Assembly: GCA_034509495.1 (NCBI GenBank)
Contig: CM067518.1
Span: forward strand, 7,607,271 to 7,671,270
Direction of reading: 5' to 3'
Length of the DNA stretch: 64,000 nt
Source of the DNA: Acestrorhynchus altus
Lineage: Eukaryota; Chordata; Actinopteri; Characiformes; Acestrorhynchidae
Shown: piece after piece, positions 54,780-64,000 of the stretch
How the letters are laid out: each line of letters opens with the position of its first letter
Position numbering within the stretch: position 1 is the stretch's first letter
Program-made: the position numbers and the translations under genes
Notes under the pieces: generated by a model
What the model was told of the DNA's origin: nothing
What the model saw: the letters and a program-made list of their open reading frames with translations, nothing else
Database searches by the model: none

Positions 54780-55660
54780 CATGTTTTTTTTTTTTTTATT
54801 CTCATTGGACAACACACCTTACAATTGGCAAGTCCGAAGAGTTGAAGGTAAGATTCAGCAACATTTGGAGTCATTGGAGTTTCAACAACTGTATATGGTC
54901 GATGATCATCAGTTCAAACAATTCTACATAAGTACAACTTACAGGGACCAATAACCAATGCCTGAAAGAAAGAAGGCCCAAAAATTGTCAGGAATTTGTC
55001 TGGTTCAGATTGTCAGGAACAACCCAAGAACTACCAAGGCACAGACCAGGAAACGTCTGAAAAACCCATGTTAGTTTTTCCATCAGGATGACTAAGAGGA
55101 TGTTGAAAAATCAGCACTTTCTAGTTCAACTATTGCAATTTCCCTCTGGGATTAATTAAGTAATTCTTATTCTGATACTAAACTACATGAACAAAGAGTG
55201 TGTTCCAGCAGAAAGTCGTGTGGTCAGATAAGACAAAGATTTAACATATGGGTATGTTTGAAGTGAATCACTCAGCCCCAAGAAGACTGGCAGCATAATG
55301 CTATGTGGCTGTTCTGCTGTCAGTGGAACCAGTACATTGCACAAAGTATATATTATAATGAAGAAGAAGGACTAGCTCTGAATCAATTACACCAAACACA
55401 AATCAATGTTGGCTGAGAAATGGATAAATCAGACTAACATTAAGATTTTTAAATGGCTTTTCCAAAGACCTGACTTAAACTCTATTGAAAATATGTAGAC
55501 TGTGCTTTTGATTTTGACCACAACTATAGGTCCAAAATGATCCAGAAAACCGTTCTAATTAGTCAATTCAGCATCTACTAAAAGAGCACCCATTGCTGAC
55601 AAAGGCATTCAAGAGTTTCTTTGTCATTGCTGCAGGAACCACCTCTGCTCTGTGAGGATT
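54780..55660 (+). mobile_element. Tc1-like transposon relic, plus strand
   Basis: Ordered traces: a helix-turn-helix region ('cagattgtcaggaacaaccc'), 'aagtcgtgtggtcagataag' (the WSDE block), 'aagaagactggcagcataat' with 'gctatgtggctgttctgctg' (GGS...GCFA block), 'tggcttttccaaagacctga' and 'cttaaactctattgaaaata' (PxDLNSIEN, containing the catalytic Glu), and 'gcacccattgctgacaaagg'. Stops and indels throughout. A family different from those at 5730 and 12037. Confidence 0.7.
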
Positions 55661-55869
55661 TGATTGCTTGCAGTCATGAGAACAGTGGTGATGTCAGGTA
55701 TTAATGCTGGATGATTACGTCTGAATCACAAATGCCATTCCAACAGTACTGTATGGAGGGTAACCACTCTGGTGAATGTAGTTTTACTGCTCTACAGCCC
55801 AAAATGAGGGGGGTGGACTTATAACCCTCTAGCTGAAATATGGCTTGAAATGATGCCAAAAATGAAAGT
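55661..55869. other. intergenic spacer, possible MITE A trace
   Basis: 'gtgaggatttgattgcttgc' with 'agtggtgatgtcaggtatta' and 'atgctggatgattacgtctg' near 55656-55720 resembles the middle of MITE family A. Too short to be sure. Confidence 0.35.
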
Positions 55870-56390
55870 AAAACATTGAATTCATTGGCTCATCTAATTC
55901 CAATGAATTTCAATACAGCACTTTATAGTGTTACAAAATACTGTGTATGGCCGCCTACATGCCTATATACACTCCCCGCAAAGTCTGATAAGATGGCAGA
56001 TGGTGTCCTGCAGGATATCCCAGACCTGGATCAGGGCATGAGTGAGCTCCTGGACAGTAGTGTAACTTGTCATCATCGGATACACTGACACCTAAAGTCC
56101 CAGTGGTTCTCAGCTGGATTCAGGTCTGTGAAGGCCAATCAAGAGCACTGAAGCTTTCATCATCCAGGAACCGCCTACACAATCTGGTCTTATATCCTTA
56201 TATCCATCTCCTGATGATTTAATCTCTCTCCTAACAGCATTCAGGGTACAGTTGGATATCACATAGAGGTTTGTCTGTCCCTCCAAGGAAGTGCCTCCCC
56301 TTCTTTGACCCACCTTCCAAACTGGTCATGCTGGGTGATGTTGCTGGCAGCATAACATTCACCACTGTCTTTGCAGACTCTCTCTCTTTG
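55870..56390 (-). mobile_element. Tc1-like transposon relic, minus strand
   Basis: Seen as complements on the plus strand: 'gatggtgtcctgcaggatat', 'tgagctcctggacagtagtg', 'agctggattcaggtctgtga' (complement of the SPDLNPIE block), 'caaggaagtgcctccccttc' and 'ccaaactggtcatgctgggt' (complement of the GGS/SMTR-type block). The family differs from the neighbouring plus-strand relic. The helix-turn-helix half is absent beyond about 56390. Confidence 0.65.
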
Positions 56391-57269
56391 CTTAAACTTC
56401 TCACAATTTTGTAATTTTCCTAACTATGCCTTTCTGTTATTTTTGTCAAAAAATTGTTGTATTTATCACATAACTTACTGAAGTCTCTATAGGTTAGAAA
56501 AGGACCATCCTCACTTATTGCTCTGGTGATTTTACACAGTTGAAATCAAGTGCTGCAGAACACATTACTGGAGTTATTGTTTTGACAAGAACTGTCCAGC
56601 AGGGGGTGTTCAGGGTAAGTCTAGAGGCTTTCACTATGCCTTATATTAGCATTATCACTGCCTCTTGTTGACACAGATCATGGCCTGGAGTGGATGAGCT
56701 ACATACAATATTCTCTTCAAATCACTGAACCAAAAGACAGAACAACAAAACAGCTCATACCCAGCATAGGCCTATACATGCACATTCACCATACAAACAT
56801 CTAGGCCAAACAGTGAAACTCACCCTTCTACGAGACTACAAGTGTCCTGCACATGCCATGGATGTGCTCGTTCCCTGTAGATAAAGAAGCACCCAGTGGA
56901 TTTAAATGTCAAATTTAGTCTTTTAAACATGGTTGTGAGTACCAAACGTTGTCGCCAGTGATTAACTTGTGTTGGGTGTCCCTTCAGTTTTTTTAGCTCT
57001 GAAGCTGGATATCATATCATGTGCATCACTTGGCCCAGACAATCAACCCAGATCTGCCATGTGCTGTGTGTGTGTGGTTTTCAGTGGGTGTGTTTGTTTT
57101 CATACATATTCAGGACATAATAGCCAGACTTTGTAGGAAAACTGGAGGAAAACAGGGTTAACCCAAGTGTCAGGACTAATAAAATAATAATTCCATATCA
57201 AGTCCATACATTGTCTTTGTATTTTGTTCTGTGAAGTGCTACATGTTTCATTCTTTTTGGCTGCTGAGC
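56391..57269. other. intergenic, nothing recognised
   Basis: Unique sequence. Confidence 0.5.
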
Positions 57270-57507
57270 TTTAAAGGTCCATATTTTGGAAAATGAACCT
57301 TTTTTCCTAATAAAAGTGTGTGATATATATATATATATATAATATTGTTCAAACCATACCACTCATATGTGAAATTGTTTCTGAATTCATTGTTTTTGTG
57401 ATGTCATGATGTCACAAAATATACAAACACATTTCAGCCTGATCAAACTGTACAAAATTGGGCCTCAATAATGTGGATGAAAAATATAGGACATGGGCCC
57501 TTTAAGG
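57270..57507. mobile_element. MITE with 'TTAAAGG(T/G)CC' inverted ends
   Basis: Left end 'tttaaaggtccatattttgg' and right end 'ataggacatgggccctttaa' are inverted repeats. Between lie 'gatgtcatgatgtcacaaaa' and an (AT)n run (57324-57342). About 238 bp, no coding content. Similar 'gggccc/ggtccatatttt' palindromes are common in fishes. A TTAA-like motif occurs at both tips. Confidence 0.6.
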
Positions 57508-57602
57508 CTAGGTTCAGGGATAGGTTTATGTATAATACATATAGGACATATTTATGACCCTGACATTGTATAAAAACAAGTTTCTGTGTGTATTCGCACA
57601 CA

Positions 57603-57642
57603 GTGTGTGTGTGCGTGTGTGTGTGCGTGTGTGCGTGTGTGT

Positions 57643-57682
<40 letters not shown>
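57603..57682. repeat. (GT)n microsatellite, with GCGT interruptions
   Basis: About 40 GT units with three GCGT and one GTAT interruption. Confidence 0.95.
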
Positions 57683-57683
<1 letters not shown>

Positions 57684-57769
57684 CCATCTCTTTGTGCAAT
57701 CATGTAGACAGGGTCAGAGGCATGTGATGTTTCCCAGACATTGTCTGTTTTATCTGATTCAATGACGGC

Positions 57770-58260
57770 AGCTGTTGACTGCAGGAATTTCATACTCTAC
57801 ATGTGTGTATAATTTGTCATGCGGCTCCGACCAAACATCAGAACAAATTCAGAACATCCTCTCCCGGCTCTCCATTTGTCATAAACATATCAGGCTGCCA
57901 AATGCAATCTCACTTCTTTTTTTAACGCAAAATGCTTGATGTTGTGCTTTTTGTAAGCCACTGTATGTTTAATATGAATTTGATGTGCAAGTTTTATTAA
58001 TGCCATTAATATTCAGATATTAACCAAAAGGCTGGGAAGGGGGGGATGTTCTAAAGTTTCCTTTCCCCCTTCATCTTCTCTCATCCACATTGTCAAGTGA
58101 TTCATTCATCCTAACGCATTAGAGATAACTCTTTATCTGTTGTTGTATTTGCAGGGATGTAGGACAGCAAGTTCAAACAGGCTCCGTCTTTGTCCTCTTT
58201 TTCCATAAACACCAGGCAAACAGGACCGTTTGACTAATAATGTTAACATTGAATAACATC
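57770..58260. promoter_or_regulatory. strong candidate constrained non-coding element (enhancer-like)
   Basis: Unique, high-complexity DNA with 'tctccatttgtcataaacat', 'ttaacgcaaaatgcttgatg', 'gttttattaatgccattaat' (paired TAAT cores, 57990-58012), 'attcagatattaaccaaaag', 'catccacattgtcaagtgat' and 'attagagataactctttatc'. No frame over 50 codons was noted. The texture is that of a deeply conserved enhancer; inference. Confidence 0.42.
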
Positions 58261-58660
58261 TGTTTATGGGATGTTGAGGAATTATGGGAACTTAAAATGA
58301 CAAGAACTTTAATAGATGGTTAAAAATGGTCCTGTGGGGAGCTCTCCTGCTCTTTTTGAAATATTTGTTTGACAATATGTTGATTAAATCTGCTTTCCCA
58401 TCTGCCGCATGGCTGCTAATGTACACAGTAAGAGCAGTATGTCACTGCTTGTGCATGGGTAAGAGCAAATAAAAAAAATATTAACTATTCTGCATTGTGT
58501 TTAGAACACACTGCTGCATCCGTGCTATTTGGTTTAAAAATGGTTTATAATTCCACACTGTGTGGATAAGCCAACAGTTGGAAACGATAGCTTTGAAATG
58601 ATTACCTCTGTACAGCTGTCTGCAGGCTATCACAAATGCATTTCAAACCTTTGAACAGGA
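58261..58660. promoter_or_regulatory. candidate constrained non-coding block
   Basis: Continues the unique texture: 'gaaatatttgtttgacaata' (forkhead-type TGTTTGAC), 'tgattaaatctgctttccca', 'gccgcatggctgctaatgta' and 'gaaacgatagctttgaaatg'. May be part of the same regulatory block as 57770-58260. Confidence 0.33.
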
Positions 58661-59639
58661 ACGCGGTAGTGTATTATATTACTAAAAACTTTACATGTCT
58701 AACAGTCAAATTCTGAAGCATACTGACTTTACTTTGTTTGGGTGAACGTCTTCCTAGCAGAGGTCATGTCAGTCATGTCAATATGTTGCTCTTACTACTT
58801 ACTGATCTTATTATCGTATTTACATTTTCTCCTTCCTTCTTCTCGAGGAGAAGCATGCAACCTGAAAACATATACGTTCCCTCACATCTGACAATATTCA
58901 AACCTAACTTCCTTTGGTACCTTGACTGTAATGTAAGTGTAGTAAATATACCATCTTATCACTTGGAATGTCCCACAAAAGGGAGATTAAAGGAATAATC
59001 TGGTGAAGAATCAATGTCCTATTGTGTTTACAGGAGTTACATAGCTAATATTGTAAAAGCATATATGACATATATATATATGATAAACCATATATGACCA
59101 TTGTTGGTGTTGATTTTCCAACATTTGAATTTCATGATTTATACTGATTTATAGGATGTATCCTCATAGCTCTAGTGCTGAACTAAAGTGGCAACATTTG
59201 TATACCAAATAATTGTGTTTTTCATAGAAGTACTTTTTTTTAAAAAGCCTAGACCAATAAGCATTTTCAGAACACATCTTTACTTGTTACAGGGGGTCTT
59301 TGCCTTGCATTACTGTAACGGCACTGTCCTGACGACTACGGCAGCTGCCCAATAATGAGCTCCCTCCGAATTTCTGCATAAGAAACAGAAAAACATAAAT
59401 TAATGATGAGTAAGATTACTCAGACCGTTCCTCATCACAACCTAAGCAGAAAGCCCTCAGGTGACTAAGAATGATATGTAAATATTTCATCAAAATGCAA
59501 CCAGGAGAAGTAAGTGTGGCATTCACAGAGTCAGTGAAAGTGCAGTCGCTAACAAACGTATGTGGATGCAATTAAAATGTATTGATGCAAAAATATCCCA
59601 AGCAATGATAAGTGAAGCAGTGCAATGGATCAGTCTCAG
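58661..59639. other. intergenic DNA, AT-rich patches
   Basis: Short AT dinucleotide and 'catatatgac' repeats at 59057-59098. No feature supported. Confidence 0.5.
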
Positions 59640-60010
59640 TCTACTGAAGTGAAGCTCAGCATTCTCTCCTAGCTCCCTTCAGTGCCTCTAAGGCAAGGCC
59701 TGAAAGGTTTTGCCAAAATGGGCAGTGTGGCATGGGTGCCCCCTGGTGCCCATCTTTTGGCATTACAGTGCAAATTCTACAAGTCTGCCTGCAATTAAAA
59801 ATTCCTCTCGCAACCATGATTGTGTAGATGCTTTGTGACAGCCTATGGCCATTAAACAGCTGTACACAGCTGGTGAGCTTGGATGCGCTAAAATGAAGTG
59901 ACAGGGCCAGTCTCCTCCATATTGTTGTTCTTGTTCCACTGGGGAATAGAGCACCACGCTGGCATAGACGCATAGTTCCCATTTCCCATTACAGTCCCTG
60001 GTGAAGTCCT
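59640..60010. promoter_or_regulatory. candidate constrained non-coding block
   Basis: 'gcctgcaattaaaaattcct', 'ctcgcaaccatgattgtgta', 'gcctatggccattaaacagc', 'ttggatgcgctaaaatgaag' and 'gggccagtctcctccatatt'. A 108-codon minus-strand frame (59656-59982) is cysteine- and arginine-rich without a recognisable domain. Regulatory DNA is more likely than an exon. Confidence 0.35.
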
Positions 60011-60239
60011 GATCCAGTTTCTTTCACTCAATTCAATACTTGTTTTTCATAGGAAATGCAGCTGCACAACACATCGGCTTATTTTATAAACATTAACATT
60101 AACCTATCCAATTTAGCTAAGATATGCTAGTCTGCCAAATGCAACTACAAATAAAACACTTCATCTCTGTCAAGTCAACTCAGTATATGTCTGGTGCTTT
60201 TTACTGCTTAATGTGACCAAGAACCAGCAACAGCAAGGG
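60011..60239. other. intergenic spacer
   Basis: Nothing recognised. Confidence 0.5.
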
Positions 60240-61020
60240 GCCCTCTGACTAACTTGCAAAAAGACCAATGACAGCCAACTTATTTGTTGTGGTGTGGAGG
60301 GGAAGGTGACTGGGTGGCCCTCAGGTCACTGAGGTTCTGGGGTACAAAGTTACAACCTTCTACACAGTGATTCAGCTAATCCCATTGATTTTCTATGGGA
60401 TTCAGGTCTGGAGAAAGTTCAGGCTATTCCTTTTGAGGAACCCCAGTCTCCAATTCCCAAATGATATCACCTCGAGGAGCTGGAGAATTGTCATCCATGA
60501 AGCCTGTGTTGTTCATGCATAGGCACAATGACTGGATTAATGATTTTATTCAAATAGTATGGGCTTGTCACTGTACCATTCACAAAGTGTATGGCAGACT
60601 GTATTGACTCGTCTCACCTTCCCACACTGTAACACCACTAACACCAAAGGCTCGTCAAGGTGACAAGTGATGCATAGAATTCTCCTTGACATCTCCAGCA
60701 TTGTTGGTGGCCATCATTTCTGCTCTGCATGAATTCAATTCAACAGTGAACACCATTGAGGCCCACTGGTCCCTTGTCCAACATATATGCACCCTGGCCC
60801 ATGCAAGACAATGATGCCTGTGCCTGGTGATGTAGTCAGGTACCCTTGCAGGCCATCTAGCACACAGACCACGCTGACGTGACACATCATCTCACTTAAA
60901 TGAGCCTGGAGTTGTATAGCATTCATCATCATTCAGCCAAAAGATGTCCACTTCTATGCCTTTCAGTGACTTTTCCAGTCTCTTTGTATCTCTGTTGCAA
61001 CCTGCTGATGACATTTTGTG
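60240..61020 (-). mobile_element. Tc1-like transposon relic, minus strand
   Basis: On the minus strand the region 60655-60885 reads RGLCARWPARVPDYITRHRH, then LAWARVHICWTRDQWASMVF, the linker and the block around the first catalytic position. Further on is MDDNSPAPRGDI (second Asp region, near 60490) and ELSPDLNPIENQWD (60385-60425) with the catalytic Glu. These lie in different frames, separated by stops. The DNA-binding domain is mostly gone. This is a fifth or sixth distinct Tc1 family in the window. Confidence 0.8.
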
Positions 61021-61059
61021 ACACTCTAAGTTCAGTGGCAACTTACATCTGAGAACCTA

Positions 61060-61130
61060 AAAGAGATAAAATTAGATAATCCTTTATTAGTCCCGCAGTG
61101 GGGAAATTCACATTATTACAGCAGCAAAGG
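61060..61130 (-). repeat. L2-like LINE 3' terminal fragment
   Basis: 'gataatcctttattagtccc' with 'gcagtggggaaattcacatt' is the reverse complement of the teleost LINE end 'gtgaatttccccactgcggg', 'actaataaaggattatc'. Only the 3' end is present, as expected for a 5'-truncated insertion. Confidence 0.7.
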
Positions 61131-61210
61131 GATAGCAAGGAAAAGTTATTTCAAGATTATTTACATGTAACTGCACATGGGGAAATAGGAAAATTAATGC
61201 ACTTTGTTGT

Positions 61211-61280
61211 TATGTTATGTTATGTTATGTTATGTTATGTTATGTTATGTTATGTTATGTTATGTTATGTTATGTTATGT
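61211..61280. repeat. (TATGT)14 perfect pentanucleotide array
   Basis: Fourteen identical TATGT units without interruption. It gives a VMLCY-repeating frame (61098-61349) that is not a gene. Confidence 0.98.
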
Positions 61281-62714
61281 TGTGAAAAACAAGTCCAATA
61301 CTGTCTGGAGTTCAGTGTGTGTCTGTGGTTTGTGAGGAGGATTGTTTAAATATTAATTTGAATTGAATCAGGAAATGCATTGGTTGATCTATATTGATGG
61401 ATCTAACATCTGTTGTGAATTTTGCAGTTAAGCTCTTTGTTAGAGAAGAGCAGGTTGTGCAAGACATTGAACAGTTGGACATGTGCATTCAAACATTTAC
61501 AGAAGGTCACAATCGGTTCACCTGTAATGGTTAGAATGCATTTTAGGTTCATCCTGAAATTTCACCTGAAAGCCAAATAACTTTTTGTCTGTAGTGCATA
61601 TCATGCTCTCAATGGCCACTTTCTAAACCATATTGTCTAGTTCAGACAGTTATTTGTTAATATGGAGGAGAATTTGGATAGAACAAATCCTTTTCCCTTG
61701 CTTTTAATGAGGAAGCTTGAAACTTGCTGTCAGGGACTTATGAAATTCAAGCTTACCCTTAAATGAACATGTTAATCATCCATGATGATCTTCAGTTTAA
61801 GATTTTTATTTATTTTTACTTTGTTCTTGATTCTTCTTTAGACTTTGCTTTTAAGCATTTTATTTCCTTTGATATGTTGTCCATATCTTCCTGGAGTTTC
61901 TTTAGAAATATCTTCAAACATGACGCAGTTGTGATGTGTGCCTTCTAATCATGTTTAAACAGAGACATCACACCAAATATGTATTGCAGTAGTTGTGTTA
62001 TCTTGCTATTCTGCCACTGGATTGTCCTAAAAGTCAAGTAAATTCTGATTTGTCTCTTCAGACACGCATCAGATTTAAGTACCAGATTTGTGCCATTTTA
62101 CCTGCTGGATGAATGTAGAACCAGGGAAGTCAGGTCATCTGTTTGAGAGCTAAAGTACAGTTTGGTCATGAAATAAGACAATGCTCAAAAACACATAAAC
62201 ATAAGGGTCTGCAGACCCAGATTACTCTCAGCCCATCACTTTCCCTCACAATCAACCCTGTATATCCCTGTTAAGGGTCTGGGTAATTTTTCAGAAACTC
62301 TCAAATATTAGATATAGGATAAACATTTTATATTTTAATAAGTTATCAAAAAAGAACTGTACTATTTAACCCTAGGTAGTAAAACACAATAAGATGTTTA
62401 ATTAATTATATACATTATTTTTTTCATTCCACTATGTATATATGTTAACAAATTTACTCATCTGTATTTGCACAAATTGGGGACTTTTGTATTGTGTTGT
62501 AAATAGACCAACAATTATACTAGCAATGCCAACTTTGTGATTCTTATTATTTGTCATAAAAATATGAACGTGCACACAAGTTAAAGATTTTACTTTCACT
62601 TCGCAGAATGACAATATAATGTGTACACTATGGTACCTAAAAATGTCTCATTAGGGCAGGAATGTATGACTGCAGTTCTGAAATTAATCACATAGAGGGG
62701 CCAAGAACACTCTA
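61281..62714. other. AT-rich intergenic DNA
   Basis: Unique sequence; nothing recognised. Confidence 0.5.
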
Positions 62715-62862
62715 TGGCAGGGGGGACTCCAGTCCTGGAGGGCAGGATTCCTGCACAGTTCTGTGCTTTTTTCACCCAGGCACACCTGATTCAACTCACC
62801 AGTTCATTCCCAGGTGCACTTGGCATGCTGGAGTGGGGAAATCAGCAAATTGAGCTGGACTC
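62715..62862. mobile_element. palindromic MITE-like repeat
   Basis: 'gactccagtcctggagggca', 'gcacacctgattcaactcac' and 'atcagcaaattgagctggac' follow the widespread fish repeat also represented at 18627-18820. The outer ends are partly complementary ('gtcctggagg' with decayed 'tgagctggac'). Confidence 0.6.
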
Positions 62863-63128
62863 TCACTGACCTGACCTGATACCTTTTATTTCTCTGACAA
62901 TGAAAACGTGAGAATTAGGGCCTGAACAACAGCTTAAAAATGAAATCATCTGTCCCAAATGTTCCTCAGAAACATGAGCAGGAAAGATGTGTTACTAACA
63001 GACAATACATCTAGTTACACAATGTGGACTGTCTAAAAGCTGTCTCTGTATGTCAGACCCCATGTCGACATGTCTACTTTTGCTATCACTATTCTGGACT
63101 CTCTGGCATGAATGGCAGAAAAGAGGAC
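62863..63128. other. intergenic spacer
   Basis: Nothing recognised with confidence. The last part may belong to the LINE that follows. Confidence 0.45.
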
Positions 63129-63387
63129 TATGAGCAATAAGGACATTATGGACAATTCCAATCACCCTCTGCACACCAACATCAACATAATCAGAGGAGT
63201 CTGTTTAGTCACAGACTGCTCCTTCCCAAGTGCAGGACCAATAGACTTCAAAACTCTTTTGTCCCGCAAGCCATCAGACTGTACAACTCCTCTATGGGGG
63301 AAGAGGGGTAACAGGAGGACAGAGGATGGGAAGGAGTAGTAACCAATAACCTGTAATCTGACCACCACAACAGAACTGTAATATGTG
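63129..63387 (+). pseudogene. L2/CR1-like LINE, C-terminal end of ORF2 and 3' flank
   Basis: KDIMDNSNHPLHT at 63139-63177 is the start of the conserved C-terminal segment of fish L2/CR1-type ORF2 proteins. After a frameshift a second frame (63189-63311, ending TAA) gives NQRSLFSHRLLLPKC, RTNRLQNSFVPQAIRLYNSS, the usual terminal block. The reverse transcriptase and endonuclease are absent, so this is a 5'-truncated copy. Clade naming (L2, Rex1 or CR1) is uncertain. Confidence 0.7.
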
Positions 63388-63405
63388 CAATAATAATAAT
63401 ATCTA

Positions 63406-63465
<60 letters not shown>

Positions 63466-63494
63466 TATTATTATTGTTGTTGTTGTTGTTGTTA

Positions 63495-63529
<35 letters not shown>

Positions 63530-63567
63530 GTTGTTATTATTATTATTATTAGTAGTAGTAGTAGTAT
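63388..63567. repeat. (ATT)n array with (GTT)n and (AGT)n interruptions
   Basis: About 60 trinucleotide units: ATT, then GTT (about 63475-63495), ATT, GTT, ATT and AGT at the end. It follows the LINE end within about 75 bp and may derive from its tail. Confidence 0.9.
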
Positions 63568-63604
63568 CTTCTTTGTTTGTACTGTAAAGATGATGCTGCT
63601 TGAA

Positions 63605-63605
<1 letters not shown>

Positions 63606-63651
<46 letters not shown>
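63606..63651. repeat. (TC)n(TATC)n microsatellite
   Basis: About six TC units then about nine TATC units. Confidence 0.95.
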
Positions 63652-64000
63652 TGGATGGTATCCGCTGTAGTTGATGGTAGATGATGGTTAATGTCCATTA
63701 ATGCTAATATAAGGTTTCATTTGAGCACCGCCGATCTCTCGATGTTACACACACAGACAGTTATGATGTAAAGTGCCTTTAATGGCCCGCTCCGTCCTCC
63801 TGCCTGTACAGTCAGGATGCAGTATTCCTTCACCAAGAAAAGCCTTTCATTAGAACGTAAATAAACAACCATATACATAAATACACCTCTTTTGGTGGTT
63901 TGAGTCTTTTCTGGTGGGTTTGTTTGGAATCAGCCGGAGGAGAGATGGGCTACAGTATGGTTAAATAACTTCATACAGAGGCCCTGAGTTTGGGGGGGTG
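63652..64000. other. unique DNA at window end
   Basis: 'tgagcaccgccgatctctcg' and 'cctttaatggcccgctccgt' have the unique, balanced texture of other candidate blocks, but the window ends before this can be judged. Confidence 0.3.

Noticed and set aside
61211..61280. CRISPR-like or minisatellite array
   Set aside because: Units are 5 bp with no spacers; a plain microsatellite in a vertebrate genome.
63383..63670. Poly-Ile protein
   Set aside because: Translation of the (ATT)n/(GTT)n array.

Overview
This is a stretch of vertebrate nuclear DNA, almost certainly from a ray-finned fish and probably an otophysan (characin, catfish or knifefish group). The assignment rests on the repeat content: several different Tc1/mariner relics, short inverted-repeat elements of types common in these fishes, LTR-like, RTE-like and L2-like fragments, and many long (GT)n, (TC)n and (ATT)n microsatellites. 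I find no convincing host protein-coding gene, rRNA or tRNA in 64 kb. Open reading frames are short and scattered, or are products of simple repeats. The window reads as a gene desert or a very long intron.

Layout. 0-9 kb: a foldback element, a Tc1-type MITE, a pyrimidine-rich LTR-like repeat, an internally deleted Tc1 element (about 5.7-6.95 kb) directly followed by a long palindromic element. 9-15 kb: an LTR-like fragment and three Tc1 relics (10.1-10.7 kb minus; 12.04-13.15 kb plus with both ends; 13.98-14.7 kb minus). 15.5-17.2 kb: a three-level nest, in which a MITE was entered at TTAA by a piggyBac-like element that was itself entered by an LTR-like element. 18-22.5 kb: a second MITE-in-MITE nest, an inverted copy of the piggyBac-like element, a minus-strand RTE-type LINE end with an (ATT)n tail, and a common teleost repeat. 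23.7-24.5 kb: unique sequence interrupted by 70 bp of synthetic adapter. 24.9-27.4 kb: two more MITE copies, one with a hAT-like element inserted into its terminal repeat with a perfect 8-bp target duplication. 27-46 kb: mostly unique sequence with candidate conserved non-coding blocks, further copies of the piggyBac-like family, and paired dispersed repeats. 47-62 kb: Tc1 relics (47.8, 54.8, 55.9 and 60.3-61 kb), the most regulatory-looking unique blocks (49.5-50.3, 51.9-53.1, 57.8-58.6 and 59.6-60 kb) and a perfect pentanucleotide array. 63-64 kb: the 3' end of an L2/CR1-like LINE with (ATT)n and (TATC)n tracts.

The result I consider most certain and most useful is not biological. Positions 24153-24222 are two inverted copies of the 19-bp Tn5 mosaic end flanking 32 bp that match, from memory, the linked-read (stLFR-type) transposon adapter. 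This is a library artefact left in the assembly, inside a (TC)n tract. The most interesting biological signals are the datable nested insertions with target-site duplications, a four-member piggyBac-like non-autonomous family, and a series of unique AT-motif-rich blocks that may be enhancers of a distant developmental gene. Conservation cannot be tested from this window alone, so those enhancer calls are inference.
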